Assembly: GCA_903899375.1 (NCBI GenBank)
Contig: CAIUIT010000013.1
Span: forward strand, 1 to 38,036
Direction: 5' to 3'
Length of the DNA stretch: 38,036 nt
Origin: an uncultured Actinomycetes bacterium
GTDB lineage: Bacteria > Actinomycetota > Actinomycetes > Nanopelagicales > Nanopelagicaceae
The position numbers and the translations under genes were made by a program. The notes below the pieces were generated by a model that did no database searches, was not told the origin of the DNA, and saw only the letters and a program-made list of their open reading frames with translations. Below, in pieces: positions 1 to 9,587 of this stretch (positions within the stretch are counted from its first letter, which is position 1; each line of letters starts with the position of its first letter).

Positions 1-140
1 AACTCAGTCTGATCGTGATTCTCTACATTTCGGACGGACCAGGCAACTTCAATAGCATGGGAGAAAAAAGCGATCGTAAAGATCGCCAGACAGGCATAAA
101 TTGCGCCATTCGAAAAATATGCGAGATTGGTAGACGTCAC
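1..140 (-). CDS. ccsB: Cytochrome c biogenesis protein CcsB/ResC, N-terminal fragment (cut by window edge)
   Basis: Reverse-strand frame from GTG at 140 reads VTSTNLAYFSNGAIYACLAIFTIAFFSHAIEVAW, a hydrophobic N-terminus; GTGA overlap with the resB stop; order matches ccdA-resB-ccsA clusters. Confidence 0.75.
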   Translation of the reverse strand, partial: MTSTNLAYFSNGAIYACLAIFTIAFFSHAIEVAWSVRNVENHDQTE

Positions 141-1624
141 TGAGTTTCTCCTCTAAATTCTTCAAGCGCCCGCGCTAGCGCTTTGAGTTCCTCTTCCAAT
201 CCAAGAATGCCATTCTTTGCAAGTCCCGCTATTTCAACATCATCCCCCACCTTTATCCAAATCCGGCGCTGGCGTGTAAAGAGTGAGATCAGTAACCCCA
301 AGATCGCAAAGATCGCCCCAAAGAGTGAATACATCTTGCCAGGATCGTCAACAATCTGCAGATTGACCCAAGCTTTCCATCCATCGAAGGTGATCGTTCC
401 AGCACCAAAGTCATACGTGCTTCCAAGCGTTAGTGCTTTTAGACCAATCTTCGTCATCTTGGACGTGTCCAAGGAGTACACCGATTGTGGAGTGCCGCTA
501 TCTAGCCCCAAGTTTCCTTTCCAAGCAGAAAGTACGAGGCGAGGATCTAATACCTCAGGATAAGTCGAGAATATTCCACGAGCCGCCGTACTGCTTGCCG
601 TTGGAATAAAAGATGCGATGAAACCAATCTGTGGCTTCATATCAGGAATCTTGATCGCTCCGAGAGAACTTAGATTGCCATCTTGCGGAAGAAATATAAC
701 GGCACCTTGGAAAGTTATATTGCCGGATTTATCACGGACAGTTACGACAGGTGAATAACCATTTGCTTGCAGGTACACCTTGGTACTTCCAGAAGTCCAA
801 GGCTTATTGACTTTAATAATCACCTCTTTGGCAGGGGCACCAATCGGGGAGGAGATGCTAGTTGTAAGTACATAGTTACTAGGTTGGCCAGTCGTTGGCA
901 GATAAGAGGCGACGAAATTTTTGACAGTTAGAGAGAATGGAGCCAGTGATCCCTGACCTTGAAATTTCCCGTAACTTATATTGTCATACGAGGTTGGTGT
1001 ATTTATAAATCGATCGCCCACATTCAAAATAGCTTCACCCTTCATCCCCATGAGTCCACCCAGACCGACTCCCGCCAAAATCAAGATTAATGAAAGATGA
1101 AATAAGAGATTTCCTGTTTCGCGGCTATAACCTTTTTCAGCAGATATTGAATTACCTTCACGCCGAATTCGGAAGCGATGATGCTTCAACCACTTTTCTG
1201 CAATTTCCAGCGCTTGTTCTTGGTCAACCGGGACAATTCTGTAACCCTCCATGCGATCTAAGTTTCGCGGAGTAAGAGGTGGTTTCTTAGCGATCGCGCG
1301 CAGGTGGTGGAAGGTACGGGGTAGAACACAACCGATGAGAGAGATAAAGAGAAGAAGGTAGATCGCGCTAAACCAAGGCGATGCATACACATTAAATAAA
1401 TGGAGTCGATCCATCCACTTAGCTAGCGTGGGATCAGATGTGAAGTAGGAGTCAACTTTTTGAGGATTCTGACTGCGTTGCGGAAAGAGCGAGCCCGGAA
1501 TCGCTGCTACTCCTAAGAGCATCAATAAGATAAGTGCCGTGCGCATGCTTGTTAACTGGCGCCAAGCCCAGCGCAGCAAACCGGTTACCCCAATGTTGGG
1601 AACTTGGCTCTCGGGCTGCGCCAT
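137..1624 (-). CDS. resB: ResB-like cytochrome c biogenesis protein
   Basis: 495 aa with multiple N-terminal TM segments, large extracytoplasmic region and C-terminal TM; TGATG-type junction with ccdA. Confidence 0.92.
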   Translation of the reverse strand: MAQPESQVPNIGVTGLLRWAWRQLTSMRTALILLMLLGVAAIPGSLFPQRSQNPQKVDSYFTSDPTLAKWMDRLHLFNVYASPWFSAIYLLLFISLIGCVLPRTFHHLRAIAKKPPLTPRNLDRMEGYRIVPVDQEQALEIAEKWLKHHRFRIRREGNSISAEKGYSRETGNLLFHLSLILILAGVGLGGLMGMKGEAILNVGDRFINTPTSYDNISYGKFQGQGSLAPFSLTVKNFVASYLPTTGQPSNYVLTTSISSPIGAPAKEVIIKVNKPWTSGSTKVYLQANGYSPVVTVRDKSGNITFQGAVIFLPQDGNLSSLGAIKIPDMKPQIGFIASFIPTASSTAARGIFSTYPEVLDPRLVLSAWKGNLGLDSGTPQSVYSLDTSKMTKIGLKALTLGSTYDFGAGTITFDGWKAWVNLQIVDDPGKMYSLFGAIFAILGLLISLFTRQRRIWIKVGDDVEIAGLAKNGILGLEEELKALARALEEFRGETQ

Positions 1625-2364
1625 CAGACGATCGGCACAAAACTAGAGATGGAGGAACGTAGGGAGTTAATAATCTGCCCCCACAATCCAGTTGCTTGTA
1701 AGAATCCAATGATGATGAGAAAGACACCGCCGAAAATAGTTAAGAGGTTGCCGCGTTTGGAGATAAAGCGGCGCAACTTTGCCGATTGATCAAAAAACAG
1801 ACCGACAACGATAAATGGAACGCCGATTCCAAAGCAGTAGCCGATGCTCAATATTGCGCCACGCAGTGCGCTCGAACTCTGGAACGAGAGAGCCTGTACC
1901 GCGCCCAGTGTTGGCCCGATGCATGGGGTCCAACCCAAACCAAAGAGAAAACCTAAGAGCGGTGCTCCAAGCAAACCGGTCGTCGACTTCCACTGCGGTT
2001 TGAATGATCGATAAAACTTTTGGTTGAAGAGAAAGATGGTACCCATCAACATTGTCAGCAGGCCGAGCACAATCTGTAGCCATCGTGATCCACTCGAAAT
2101 CTTGGAACCAAGGGAACCGAATAGCGCGCCGTAACTTATAAAGAGCACCGAGAAACCTGAAACGAAGAGGATCGCCCCCAGCGCAGTTCGCCCTTTGTTC
2201 TTCACATCGGTCATCCCCGCTGAATATGCAAGATACCCGGGAACCAGTGGCAAGACGCAAGGCGAGAAGAAAGAGATCAGACCGGCGATAACCGCAACGC
2301 CAAGGGCTAGCAGAAGGTTGCCACCCAGGATTTGGTGCACGAAGAAGTTATGCATGAGGCGCAT
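1624..2364 (-). CDS. ccdA: Cytochrome c biogenesis protein CcdA (DsbD TM family)
   Basis: Polytopic protein with [16 protein letters not shown] and [14 protein letters not shown] motifs; overlaps the resA-like gene; start at 2364 or 2355. Confidence 0.93.
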   Translation of the reverse strand: MRLMHNFFVHQILGGNLLLALGVAVIAGLISFFSPCVLPLVPGYLAYSAGMTDVKNKGRTALGAILFVSGFSVLFISYGALFGSLGSKISSGSRWLQIVLGLLTMLMGTIFLFNQKFYRSFKPQWKSTTGLLGAPLLGFLFGLGWTPCIGPTLGAVQALSFQSSSALRGAILSIGYCFGIGVPFIVVGLFFDQSAKLRRFISKRGNLLTIFGGVFLIIIGFLQATGLWGQIINSLRSSISSFVPIV

Positions 2365-2908
2365 CCTTTAGAACCTTATCGATCAAATTGGTAAGAAGTG
2401 CGACGGTAACTTCTCCGCTTACACGCGCAGCAACATATCCATGTGCATCGATAATCAGCGTGGTGGGAATTGCATTGGGAACTAGCGAGTTTCTAAATTT
2501 AGCGAGAACTGAATCATCGGTAAACACTGGATAGGCAATCTTAAAGCGCTTTACAAATTGCAATGCAGATGAAGGGTTATCTCGCGTCAAGATTCCTGCA
2601 AATTGCACTCCCTGCGGCGAATACTTGATAGCAAAGTCAGAGAGAAGAGGCGCTTCAGCTCGACATGGAGAACACCAGGATGCCCAAACATTGAGGACAG
2701 TTACCTTTCCTGTAGCGAGGGCAATAGATCCACTTTCTAGCGTTGCCCCAGAAATAATTGGTGCCAGCTTGCGATCTGGAGCTTTTACATAGATCGCGAC
2801 ACCATCACCAGATACGAACGCATTTTGATTAGCTGTCGATAATCCACCGCTGGAACACCCTGTAAGCAGAAAGAGAGGAGCGAAGAGAAAAATTGCTAAG
2901 CGCTTCAT
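2348..2908 (-). CDS. resA: TlpA/ResA-like thiol-disulfide oxidoreductase lipoprotein
   Basis: Lipobox-like LLTGC at N-terminus; [13 protein letters not shown] thioredoxin-fold CxxC motif; 4-nt overlap with upstream gene. Confidence 0.88.
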   Translation of the reverse strand: MKRLAIFLFAPLFLLTGCSSGGLSTANQNAFVSGDGVAIYVKAPDRKLAPIISGATLESGSIALATGKVTVLNVWASWCSPCRAEAPLLSDFAIKYSPQGVQFAGILTRDNPSSALQFVKRFKIAYPVFTDDSVLAKFRNSLVPNAIPTTLIIDAHGYVAARVSGEVTVALLTNLIDKVLKDAPHA

Positions 2909-3528
2909 TTCTTCTCCGGCAAGAGGTGGCGCGCCGGTTCTGAATAGCTGACCCCTTCAATATCTCCCGCAGCATCTAAATGAAAACTCGTGACAGAGGC
3001 GAGTGTGCATTGGCGCTTACGCGGATCATGCAACATTCGACGACCTTCAACTGCTGAGCGAAGAATCCAAATGGGAAGTTGATGCGAGATGGCAAAGGCA
3101 TCCTTTCCGCCAGCAGCATCGCGTGCAGCAAAGAGCGCGGCTAACATGCGAGCTACCTGCTCTTCGTAAGGTTCTCCCCAAGAAGGAACCCAGGGACGAG
3201 TTAGATGGCGCCACGACTTAGGGTGGCGCAAAACTCCAGATCCCATTTCAAATTTTTGACCTTCAAAGACATTTGATGCTTCGATTAAATTCTCATCGGT
3301 GATGATCTGCAAAGAGTGCGCCGCAGCGAGCGGGCGCGCTGTCTCCTGTGCGCGCTGCAATGGCGAAGCCAAGACTGCTCCGACTTCGAACTGCTTGGAC
3401 CATTCGGCTACCGTCTTGGCCATCTCCTGGCCACGCTCGGAGAGGTACCAGCCCTGTTGGCGACCATAAAGAATCTTCTCAGGATTGAAGACCTCTCCAT
3501 GCCTTAAGAAATGAATGGTGGGACTCAT
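2905..3528 (-). CDS. Histidine phosphatase (phosphoglycerate mutase family)
   Basis: N-terminal FLRHGEV motif, SPLQRAQETA, second His in ISHQLPI; TATGCT box 6 nt before ATG. Confidence 0.88.
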   Translation of the reverse strand: MSPTIHFLRHGEVFNPEKILYGRQQGWYLSERGQEMAKTVAEWSKQFEVGAVLASPLQRAQETARPLAAAHSLQIITDENLIEASNVFEGQKFEMGSGVLRHPKSWRHLTRPWVPSWGEPYEEQVARMLAALFAARDAAGGKDAFAISHQLPIWILRSAVEGRRMLHDPRKRQCTLASVTSFHLDAAGDIEGVSYSEPARHLLPEKK

Positions 3529-3588
3529 CCCGCAAGCATAAAGGAGGAGCGCGACTGGGCCCGCGTGAGGGTTTACGCCAAGGGTGGC

Positions 3589-3601
3589 TAGGCTAGTGAT
3601 A
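3589..3601 (+). promoter_or_regulatory. Candidate leaderless -10 box TAGGCT-N6-ATG for HAD phosphatase
   Basis: TAGGCT at 3589-3594, ATG at 3601. Confidence 0.5.
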
Positions 3602-4374
3602 TGGCGCTCCCCTTGAAGCGAGTGGCTTTCTTTGATGTCGACAATACCTTGATGCGGGGATCATCCCTTTTCTTCCTCAGCAAGGGGATGTATCAGAGGG
3701 GCTTCTTCACTAAGAAAGATATCTCCAACTTTGTGATGGCCAATTTGCGATATCGCCTCTCGGGAATTGAAAACAAGGAAGAGATCGCCAAGATTCAAGG
3801 AGCTGCCTGTGAATTCTTCCGGGGCCACGATGTCTCCATCATTGAAAAGATGGGCATAGAGGTCTACGACGAATATGTCTCCCCAGCGCTCTGGCAGGGA
3901 ACTATCGAAATCGCTAATAACCACCTTGATCACGACGAAGAGGTTTGGCTCGTTACTGCCACTCCGAAGGATCTCGCTGATCTCATCGCCAAGCGATTGG
4001 GCTTTACTGGAGCCCTTGGAACTGTCGCAGAGGTCAAAGATGGTGTGTACACCGGGAAGTTGATCGGCCAACTCTTGCATGGCCCAACGAAGGCGATCGC
4101 CGTAAGAGCGCTAGCCGAGGAACGTGGCATCGATTTGGCTAACTCATATGCATATTCCGATAGTCACCATGACATTCCGTTACTTCAAGCGGTGGGTAAC
4201 CCCCGAGCAATTAATCCAGATACCCTCCTGCAGATACATGCTGTGCGGGAAGAGTGGCCTATATATGACTTTCGAAGGATGAGAGCCCTGAAAAAGGTCG
4301 CAGCGCCCGTACTTGGACGCGTGGTCAAGCTCAGAACCCTTCTATCTCCACGAAGTTGGCGTCGCAGCAGGTAA
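3601..4374 (+). CDS. HAD-superfamily IB phosphatase (SerB-like)
   Basis: FFDVDNTLMRGSS (motif I DxDxT), VTATPKD, YSDSHHDIPLLQAVGNPRAINPD (motif IV). Confidence 0.88.
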   Translation: MALPLKRVAFFDVDNTLMRGSSLFFLSKGMYQRGFFTKKDISNFVMANLRYRLSGIENKEEIAKIQGAACEFFRGHDVSIIEKMGIEVYDEYVSPALWQGTIEIANNHLDHDEEVWLVTATPKDLADLIAKRLGFTGALGTVAEVKDGVYTGKLIGQLLHGPTKAIAVRALAEERGIDLANSYAYSDSHHDIPLLQAVGNPRAINPDTLLQIHAVREEWPIYDFRRMRALKKVAAPVLGRVVKLRTLLSPRSWRRSR

Positions 4375-4400
4375 GCAAACCCCAGTAATGTAGGGCAGTT

Positions 4401-6560
4401 ATGTCTACCCCAACGATCTCCTTCACTGAAGAGCTGCGCAATCGATCTGATGATGAGATCAAATCGCTCTTCTCGATTCGGCCTGATCTCATTTCGCCTG
4501 TCCCGACAGATGTGATGGCCCTAGCGGCACGCGCTAATTCAGCGCCGAGCTTGTTGCGAGCTCGCGAATCCCTGGACAAATTCCGTTTAGATATTTTGAC
4601 CGCGATCTGCACCCTCGACGAACCAATCTCGTTACAACAAATTATGGCCGTAACATCCGATGATGCTGTAGTCGCAGTTGAATCCCTCTGGGAGATCGCA
4701 CTCATATACCGCGATGGTGAGCGCTACCGCGTGACATCAAATGTTCGCACGATCATCGGAGAATATCCCGCAGGTCTAGGCGTTAAAAGCTCTAAGCCAT
4801 TTGATTTCGCTGCACTTGAAACTTCACCTAAAGGCGCTATCGAAACGCTTGGCAAGATGGTTTGGGGACCGCCTAAAGGCCAAATTTCTGATATCAAGAA
4901 GGCGCCACCAGCAATCAAATGGTTATTAGAAAATAACTTTCTAGTCCCTTTTGATTCTCAAACCGTTTTACTACCGCGTGAAGTAGCAATGCATTTTCGC
5001 GAAGGCAAAGTTTTCAAAGCTCTGCAGCCAACCCGACCTTCCATAACCGGTGTGCAGAGAAAGCAGAAGTCTGCAGATCTAGCTGCAATCGCAAATATTT
5101 CAACATTTGTTCGATGGGCAGAAGAGCTTGGCCACAACTGGTCCGATGAGCCACCTACGGCGCTTCGATCAGGCGGACTCGGGGTTCGCGATCTAAAGCG
5201 CACCGCAGAGCACTTGGGAGTTTCAGAGAGTTGCGCAGCATTTGTAGCAGAGCTCCTCTACATCGGTGGATTAATAGTCATAGATACCGATGATCAAATT
5301 CTTCCGACAAGCGCCTTCGACCTTTGGCTTACAAAGAGCATTGAAGAACAATGGCATGCCTTGGTCACTCTCTGGCTGGAAACTTCACGCGTAAGTGGGC
5401 TAATCGGAAAAAGTGATTCGAAGAATATCGCTGCACTCGGTCCAGAGTTGGATCGAGGTGGAGTATCCACACTTAAGAAAGTGATTCTCAATTTACTTAA
5501 AGACCATCTTGAGACTGATCCTGCTCTAGATTCAATCGCCGCAACGCTTACGTGGATACTTCCAACGCGGGCAAATCGTGATTACACCGAATGGATACTT
5601 CGCGAAGCAGAGTGGCTGGGATTGACCGGGCAAGGAGCTATCTCAACATTTGCTCTCGCTCTTATCTCGCACGAAGATTTGGGTGTAGAAAAAGCACTCC
5701 CGAAACCAGTTGATCATATTCTGATTCAAGCCGATAACAGCGCAATAGCCCCCGGTCCACTCACCCTGGAACTGGCTAATGCAATCGGTACCATCGCAGA
5801 TATCGAAAGTCGTGGTGGAGCTAGCGTCTATCGTTTCAGTGAAGCTTCCATTCGCCGTGGTTTGGATCATGGACAAACGGGCGATCAGATAAGGGATTTC
5901 TTGAAGAAGATCTCCAAGACTGCGATGCCACAACCGCTAGATTATTTAATTTCAGATGTTGCAAAGCGCCATGGAAAGTTGCGTGCAGGAAGTACGACGT
6001 CATACTTACGTTGCGAAGATGAAGGTCTCATTCAAGAAATCATGCACGACAAGCGACTTGAACATTTAAGGTTACGTAAACTCGCACCGCAGGTCTTGAT
6101 AAGCGAGATCGATAGCGCAGAGTTAATGCGTCTTCTACGCGATGGCGGATATCTTCCAGCTGCTGAAAATGAGACTGGCGTTTTAATTTCAGCTCCTAAA
6201 GTCAGACGCGCCAAGGCAAGGCCGAAACCTCCGCGAGTGATTGCTGAAATAAGTGCGCCCGGTGAAACCTTGATCGCCTCTGCTGTGCGTGCGCTGCGGG
6301 CAGGCGAGCGCGCCAGTTCCCATAAGCCGCGCGATGTGCCTCGAACTACGGCTAACGAGACCGTCGACCTGCTTCATAAATTTATCGAGGAGCGTGCCAG
6401 CCTGACAATCGGATATGCCGATTCCAACGGCGGCGTCTCTAATAGATTAATCGATCCGCTCTCGATCTCACTTGGCACCTTGGTCGCGCGCGACCACGCC
6501 ACGGGCGAGATCGCCCATTTCCGCATCCCGCGTATCACCGGCGTAAGCCCTGCCAACTAG
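4401..6560 (+). CDS. Helicase-associated (XPB/Ssl2 N-terminal-like) partner protein, 719 aa
   Basis: Long single ORF resembling the conserved actinobacterial protein found next to XPB-type helicase (mycobacterial Rv0862c/Rv0861c arrangement); winged-helix-like segments. Confidence 0.7.
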   Translation: MSTPTISFTEELRNRSDDEIKSLFSIRPDLISPVPTDVMALAARANSAPSLLRARESLDKFRLDILTAICTLDEPISLQQIMAVTSDDAVVAVESLWEIALIYRDGERYRVTSNVRTIIGEYPAGLGVKSSKPFDFAALETSPKGAIETLGKMVWGPPKGQISDIKKAPPAIKWLLENNFLVPFDSQTVLLPREVAMHFREGKVFKALQPTRPSITGVQRKQKSADLAAIANISTFVRWAEELGHNWSDEPPTALRSGGLGVRDLKRTAEHLGVSESCAAFVAELLYIGGLIVIDTDDQILPTSAFDLWLTKSIEEQWHALVTLWLETSRVSGLIGKSDSKNIAALGPELDRGGVSTLKKVILNLLKDHLETDPALDSIAATLTWILPTRANRDYTEWILREAEWLGLTGQGAISTFALALISHEDLGVEKALPKPVDHILIQADNSAIAPGPLTLELANAIGTIADIESRGGASVYRFSEASIRRGLDHGQTGDQIRDFLKKISKTAMPQPLDYLISDVAKRHGKLRAGSTTSYLRCEDEGLIQEIMHDKRLEHLRLRKLAPQVLISEIDSAELMRLLRDGGYLPAAENETGVLISAPKVRRAKARPKPPRVIAEISAPGETLIASAVRALRAGERASSHKPRDVPRTTANETVDLLHKFIEERASLTIGYADSNGGVSNRLIDPLSISLGTLVARDHATGEIAHFRIPRITGVSPAN

Positions 6561-6570
6561 GCTTAGCCCA
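6558..6570 (+). promoter_or_regulatory. Candidate leaderless -10 box TAGGCT-N6-ATG for M20 peptidase, overlapping upstream stop codon
   Basis: TAGGCT at 6558-6563 includes the TAG stop at 6558-6560; ATG at 6570. Confidence 0.45.
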
Positions 6571-7640
6571 TGACCTTCCTCGCCGATCTGCAAGAACTGG
6601 TGGAGTGCCAATCTCCCAGTGAAGATATTGCCTCCTGCACCAAGGTCGTTGAGTTAGCGGTAAAGATCGCTGCACGAAATCTCCCCCATGCAGCGCAGAT
6701 CTCGCAGGCAGGTGGTCGTCCTGTTTTCTGGTGGGGCGCCGAAGCTCCTGAAGTAGTCCTTCTCTGTCATCTCGATACCGTCTGGCCGACCGACTCATAT
6801 CTTCCGCTCTGGCGCACCGAAGGCGATCAGATCTTTGGACCTGGCATCTTCGATATGAAGGCCGGCTTTTTACAAGCCATGTATGCCATCAAAGATATTC
6901 CAAGCGCCTTCGAAAAAATTGCTCTCATTGGTACCACCGATGAAGAAATTGGTTCACATGCATCACGTGAACTGATCGAGCGCCTGGCTAGATCTGCCAA
7001 GGCGACGCTCGTCTTTGAATCATCGATTGATGATACGGTCAAAATTGGTCGCAAGGGCACATCGATGTACCGCATCACGATTCACGGTCGCGCAGCACAC
7101 GCTGGACTAGAACCCGAAAAGGGGATCAACGCCACGACCGAAATTTCTCGGATTGCATTGGCGCTCGGTGCACTTGAAAATACCGAACACGGAACTACCG
7201 TAGTCCCAACTTTGATGCACTCGGGTTCCACCACAAATACTGTTCCAGCAGCGGCCTTTCTAGATGTTGATGCTCGCTCCTTCCTGTCTGCTGAATTAAG
7301 TCGTGTTGACGCAGCAATTAAGTCACTAAGACCACTTCACCCAGAAGCGAGAATTGAAATATCTGGAGGAATAAATCGCCCTCCCCTCGAGCACGCGGCA
7401 ACTGCTGAGTTATACGAATTAATTGAAGTGGTTGCAAAAAAGCTAGGTCATCCTCCAGTCGGGCATGTTTCAGTCGGTGGAGCCAGTGATGGAAATTTGG
7501 CAGCGGCTGTTGGCGGAAAAGTGCTGGACGGGCTTGGAGCCTCGGGTTACGGTGCGCACGCCGCCCACGAACATATTTTTGCTAGTCGTATCGAAACCAG
7601 AATCTCGCTCATCGCGGGCTTCATTAAGGAATTAATTTAA
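6570..7640 (+). CDS. M20-family metallopeptidase
   Basis: LLCHLDTVWPT, GPGIFDMKAGFLQAMYA, GTTDEEIGSHASRELIE, dimerisation-domain HGRAAHAGLEPEKGINA. Confidence 0.9.
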   Translation: MTFLADLQELVECQSPSEDIASCTKVVELAVKIAARNLPHAAQISQAGGRPVFWWGAEAPEVVLLCHLDTVWPTDSYLPLWRTEGDQIFGPGIFDMKAGFLQAMYAIKDIPSAFEKIALIGTTDEEIGSHASRELIERLARSAKATLVFESSIDDTVKIGRKGTSMYRITIHGRAAHAGLEPEKGINATTEISRIALALGALENTEHGTTVVPTLMHSGSTTNTVPAAAFLDVDARSFLSAELSRVDAAIKSLRPLHPEARIEISGGINRPPLEHAATAELYELIEVVAKKLGHPPVGHVSVGGASDGNLAAAVGGKVLDGLGASGYGAHAAHEHIFASRIETRISLIAGFIKELI

Positions 7641-9289
7641 TGGCTGATGGTCCACTGATAGTTCAGAGCGACAAGACCCTACTGCTCGATATTGACCATC
7701 CGCTATCTGATGAATGCCGAAGAGCGATCGCGGCCTTCGCTGAATTGGAAAAATCTCCTGAACATATCCACACCTACCGTTTGACCCCACTGGGGTTATG
7801 GAATGCGCGTGCCGCTGGCCTCGATGCCGAGCGAGTAGTCGATACCCTTTTAAAGTATTCCCGCTTCGCGGTTCCACATGCCCTGCTGATCGATATTGCG
7901 GAAACCATGTCGCGCTATGGTCGTTTACGACTTGAAGCTCACCCAGTCCATGGTCTCACCTTGGTCTCAAATGATCCCGCCGTGCTTCGCGAAGTTACTC
8001 GCGGCAAGAAGATCGCTCCGATGCTCGGTCTACAGATCGATGACGAGACTCTTGTCGTACACCCTGGCCAACGTGGATTCTTAAAGCAGGCCCTGCTTAA
8101 ATTGGGTTGGCCAGCCGAGGATTTTGCAGGATATGTCGATGGCGAACATCATGAGATTGCCCTAAAAGAAGAGGGTTGGTCGATTCGCAAATATCAAGCG
8201 ATGGCGGCCGAAGGTTTCTGGCATGGTGGTTCTGGAGTTGTTGTACTTCCTTGTGGTGCCGGCAAAACAATCGTAGGCGCAGCCGCGATGGCTCACGCCA
8301 AGGCCACAACGCTGATCTTGGTTACCAACACCGTTGCCGCCCGGCAGTGGCGCGATGAGCTATTACGCCGCACCACATTGCACGAAGATGACATTGGAGA
8401 ATACTCCGGGGCAAAGAAAGAGATCCGCCCGGTAACCATCGCGACCTATCAAGTTATGACGATGCGCCGCAACGGTGTCTACTCTCATCTCGACCTCTTT
8501 GATGCGATCGACTGGGGACTCATTATTTACGATGAGGTTCATCTGCTCCCAGCACCGATCTTTCGCTTTACGGCAGATATCCAATCTCGCCGCCGACTCG
8601 GACTTACGGCAACGCTCGTGCGCGAAGATGGCATGGAGGGCGAAGTTTTCTCGCTCATCGGACCCAAGCGTTTTGACGTTCCTTGGAAAGAGATCGAGTC
8701 GCAAGGCTATATCGCCCCGGCAGATTGCGTAGAGGTACGAATTACTCTTACCGAAGAAGAACGTCTCAACTATGCGACAGCTGAGCAGGAAGATCGTTAT
8801 CGCTTTTGTTCTACTACGGCAACAAAACATAAAGTTGCAATCGCCTTAGCCCGAGCACACGCTGACGATCAAGTACTGGTCATTGGTCAATACTTGGATC
8901 AGATCGATGCCCTTGGAGCAGAGCTTGGTGTCCCCGTTATTAAAGGAGATACTCCCGTCAAGGAACGAGAACGACTCTTCAATCTTTATCGCAGCGGTGA
9001 GATTAAGTGTTTGGTGGTATCTAAAGTCGCTAACTTCTCCATTGATCTACCAGATGCAACAATTGCCATTCAAGTTTCGGGAACATTTGGATCAAGACAG
9101 GAAGAGGCGCAACGTCTAGGTCGCATCTTGCGTCCAAAATCTGATGGACGAAGTGCGCGCTTCTACTCACTTGTGGCTAGAGATACGGTCGATCAAGACT
9201 TTGCCCAAAATCGCCAACGCTTCTTGGCAGAACAGGGTTATGCATATCGCATCATTGATGCGGACGAAGTTTTATCCAAAGATAATTAA
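7640..9289 (+). CDS. XPB/RAD25-type SF2 DNA helicase
   Basis: Walker A LPCGAGKTIVGAAAM, DEVH box (IIYDEVHLLPA), GLTATLVREDG, QRLGRILRP; TAATG coupling to M20 gene. Confidence 0.94.
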   Translation: MADGPLIVQSDKTLLLDIDHPLSDECRRAIAAFAELEKSPEHIHTYRLTPLGLWNARAAGLDAERVVDTLLKYSRFAVPHALLIDIAETMSRYGRLRLEAHPVHGLTLVSNDPAVLREVTRGKKIAPMLGLQIDDETLVVHPGQRGFLKQALLKLGWPAEDFAGYVDGEHHEIALKEEGWSIRKYQAMAAEGFWHGGSGVVVLPCGAGKTIVGAAAMAHAKATTLILVTNTVAARQWRDELLRRTTLHEDDIGEYSGAKKEIRPVTIATYQVMTMRRNGVYSHLDLFDAIDWGLIIYDEVHLLPAPIFRFTADIQSRRRLGLTATLVREDGMEGEVFSLIGPKRFDVPWKEIESQGYIAPADCVEVRITLTEEERLNYATAEQEDRYRFCSTTATKHKVAIALARAHADDQVLVIGQYLDQIDALGAELGVPVIKGDTPVKERERLFNLYRSGEIKCLVVSKVANFSIDLPDATIAIQVSGTFGSRQEEAQRLGRILRPKSDGRSARFYSLVARDTVDQDFAQNRQRFLAEQGYAYRIIDADEVLSKDN

Positions 9290-9300
9290 ATTATTTAATT
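9284..9300. terminator. AT-only inverted repeat at convergent gene end (possible weak bidirectional terminator)
   Basis: AATTAAA-TTA-TTTAATT, perfect 7-bp arms, spanning the XPB helicase stop codon. Confidence 0.3.
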
Positions 9301-9308
9301 CACAGAAG

Positions 9309-9551
9309 CTAAGAGATCTCTCCAAATGATTTGCGAAAACGTGCAGGGTTGACTGTAAAGAAATCATGTTGCACATGATCGATCTGGATTACTGGTACCT
9401 GCTCCCCATATTTGTACTCGAGGTCGGAGTCGCCATCAATGAAAATCTCTTCGATTTCGAAACCCAGTTCTCTCTGCAGAATTTCTAAGGTTTGCAGAGC
9501 CTCATCGCAGAGATGGCACCCACGCCTAGAGTAGATCTGAACTTTTCTCAT
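9309..9551 (-). CDS. Glutaredoxin/thioredoxin-fold small protein (DUF836-like)
   Basis: MRKVQIYSRRGCHLCDEALQTLEILQRELGFEIEEIFIDGD, a CHLC redox motif. Confidence 0.85.
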   Translation of the reverse strand: MRKVQIYSRRGCHLCDEALQTLEILQRELGFEIEEIFIDGDSDLEYKYGEQVPVIQIDHVQHDFFTVNPARFRKSFGEIS

Positions 9552-9587
9552 GGTATCTATCCTCTCAGAGGACTAAGATTTTGCCCT

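Noticed and set aside
1790-2260. 156-aa same-strand out-of-frame ORF within ccdA
   Set aside because: CcdA motifs are in the other frame; the alternative product is Arg/Cys-rich and domain-free.
3661-4080. 139-aa antisense ORF over the HAD phosphatase
   Set aside because: Mirror frame of a clear HAD protein.
8363-8830. 155-aa ORF antisense to the XPB helicase
   Set aside because: Shadow ORF opposite a strongly conserved helicase reading frame; no recognisable domain or start signal.
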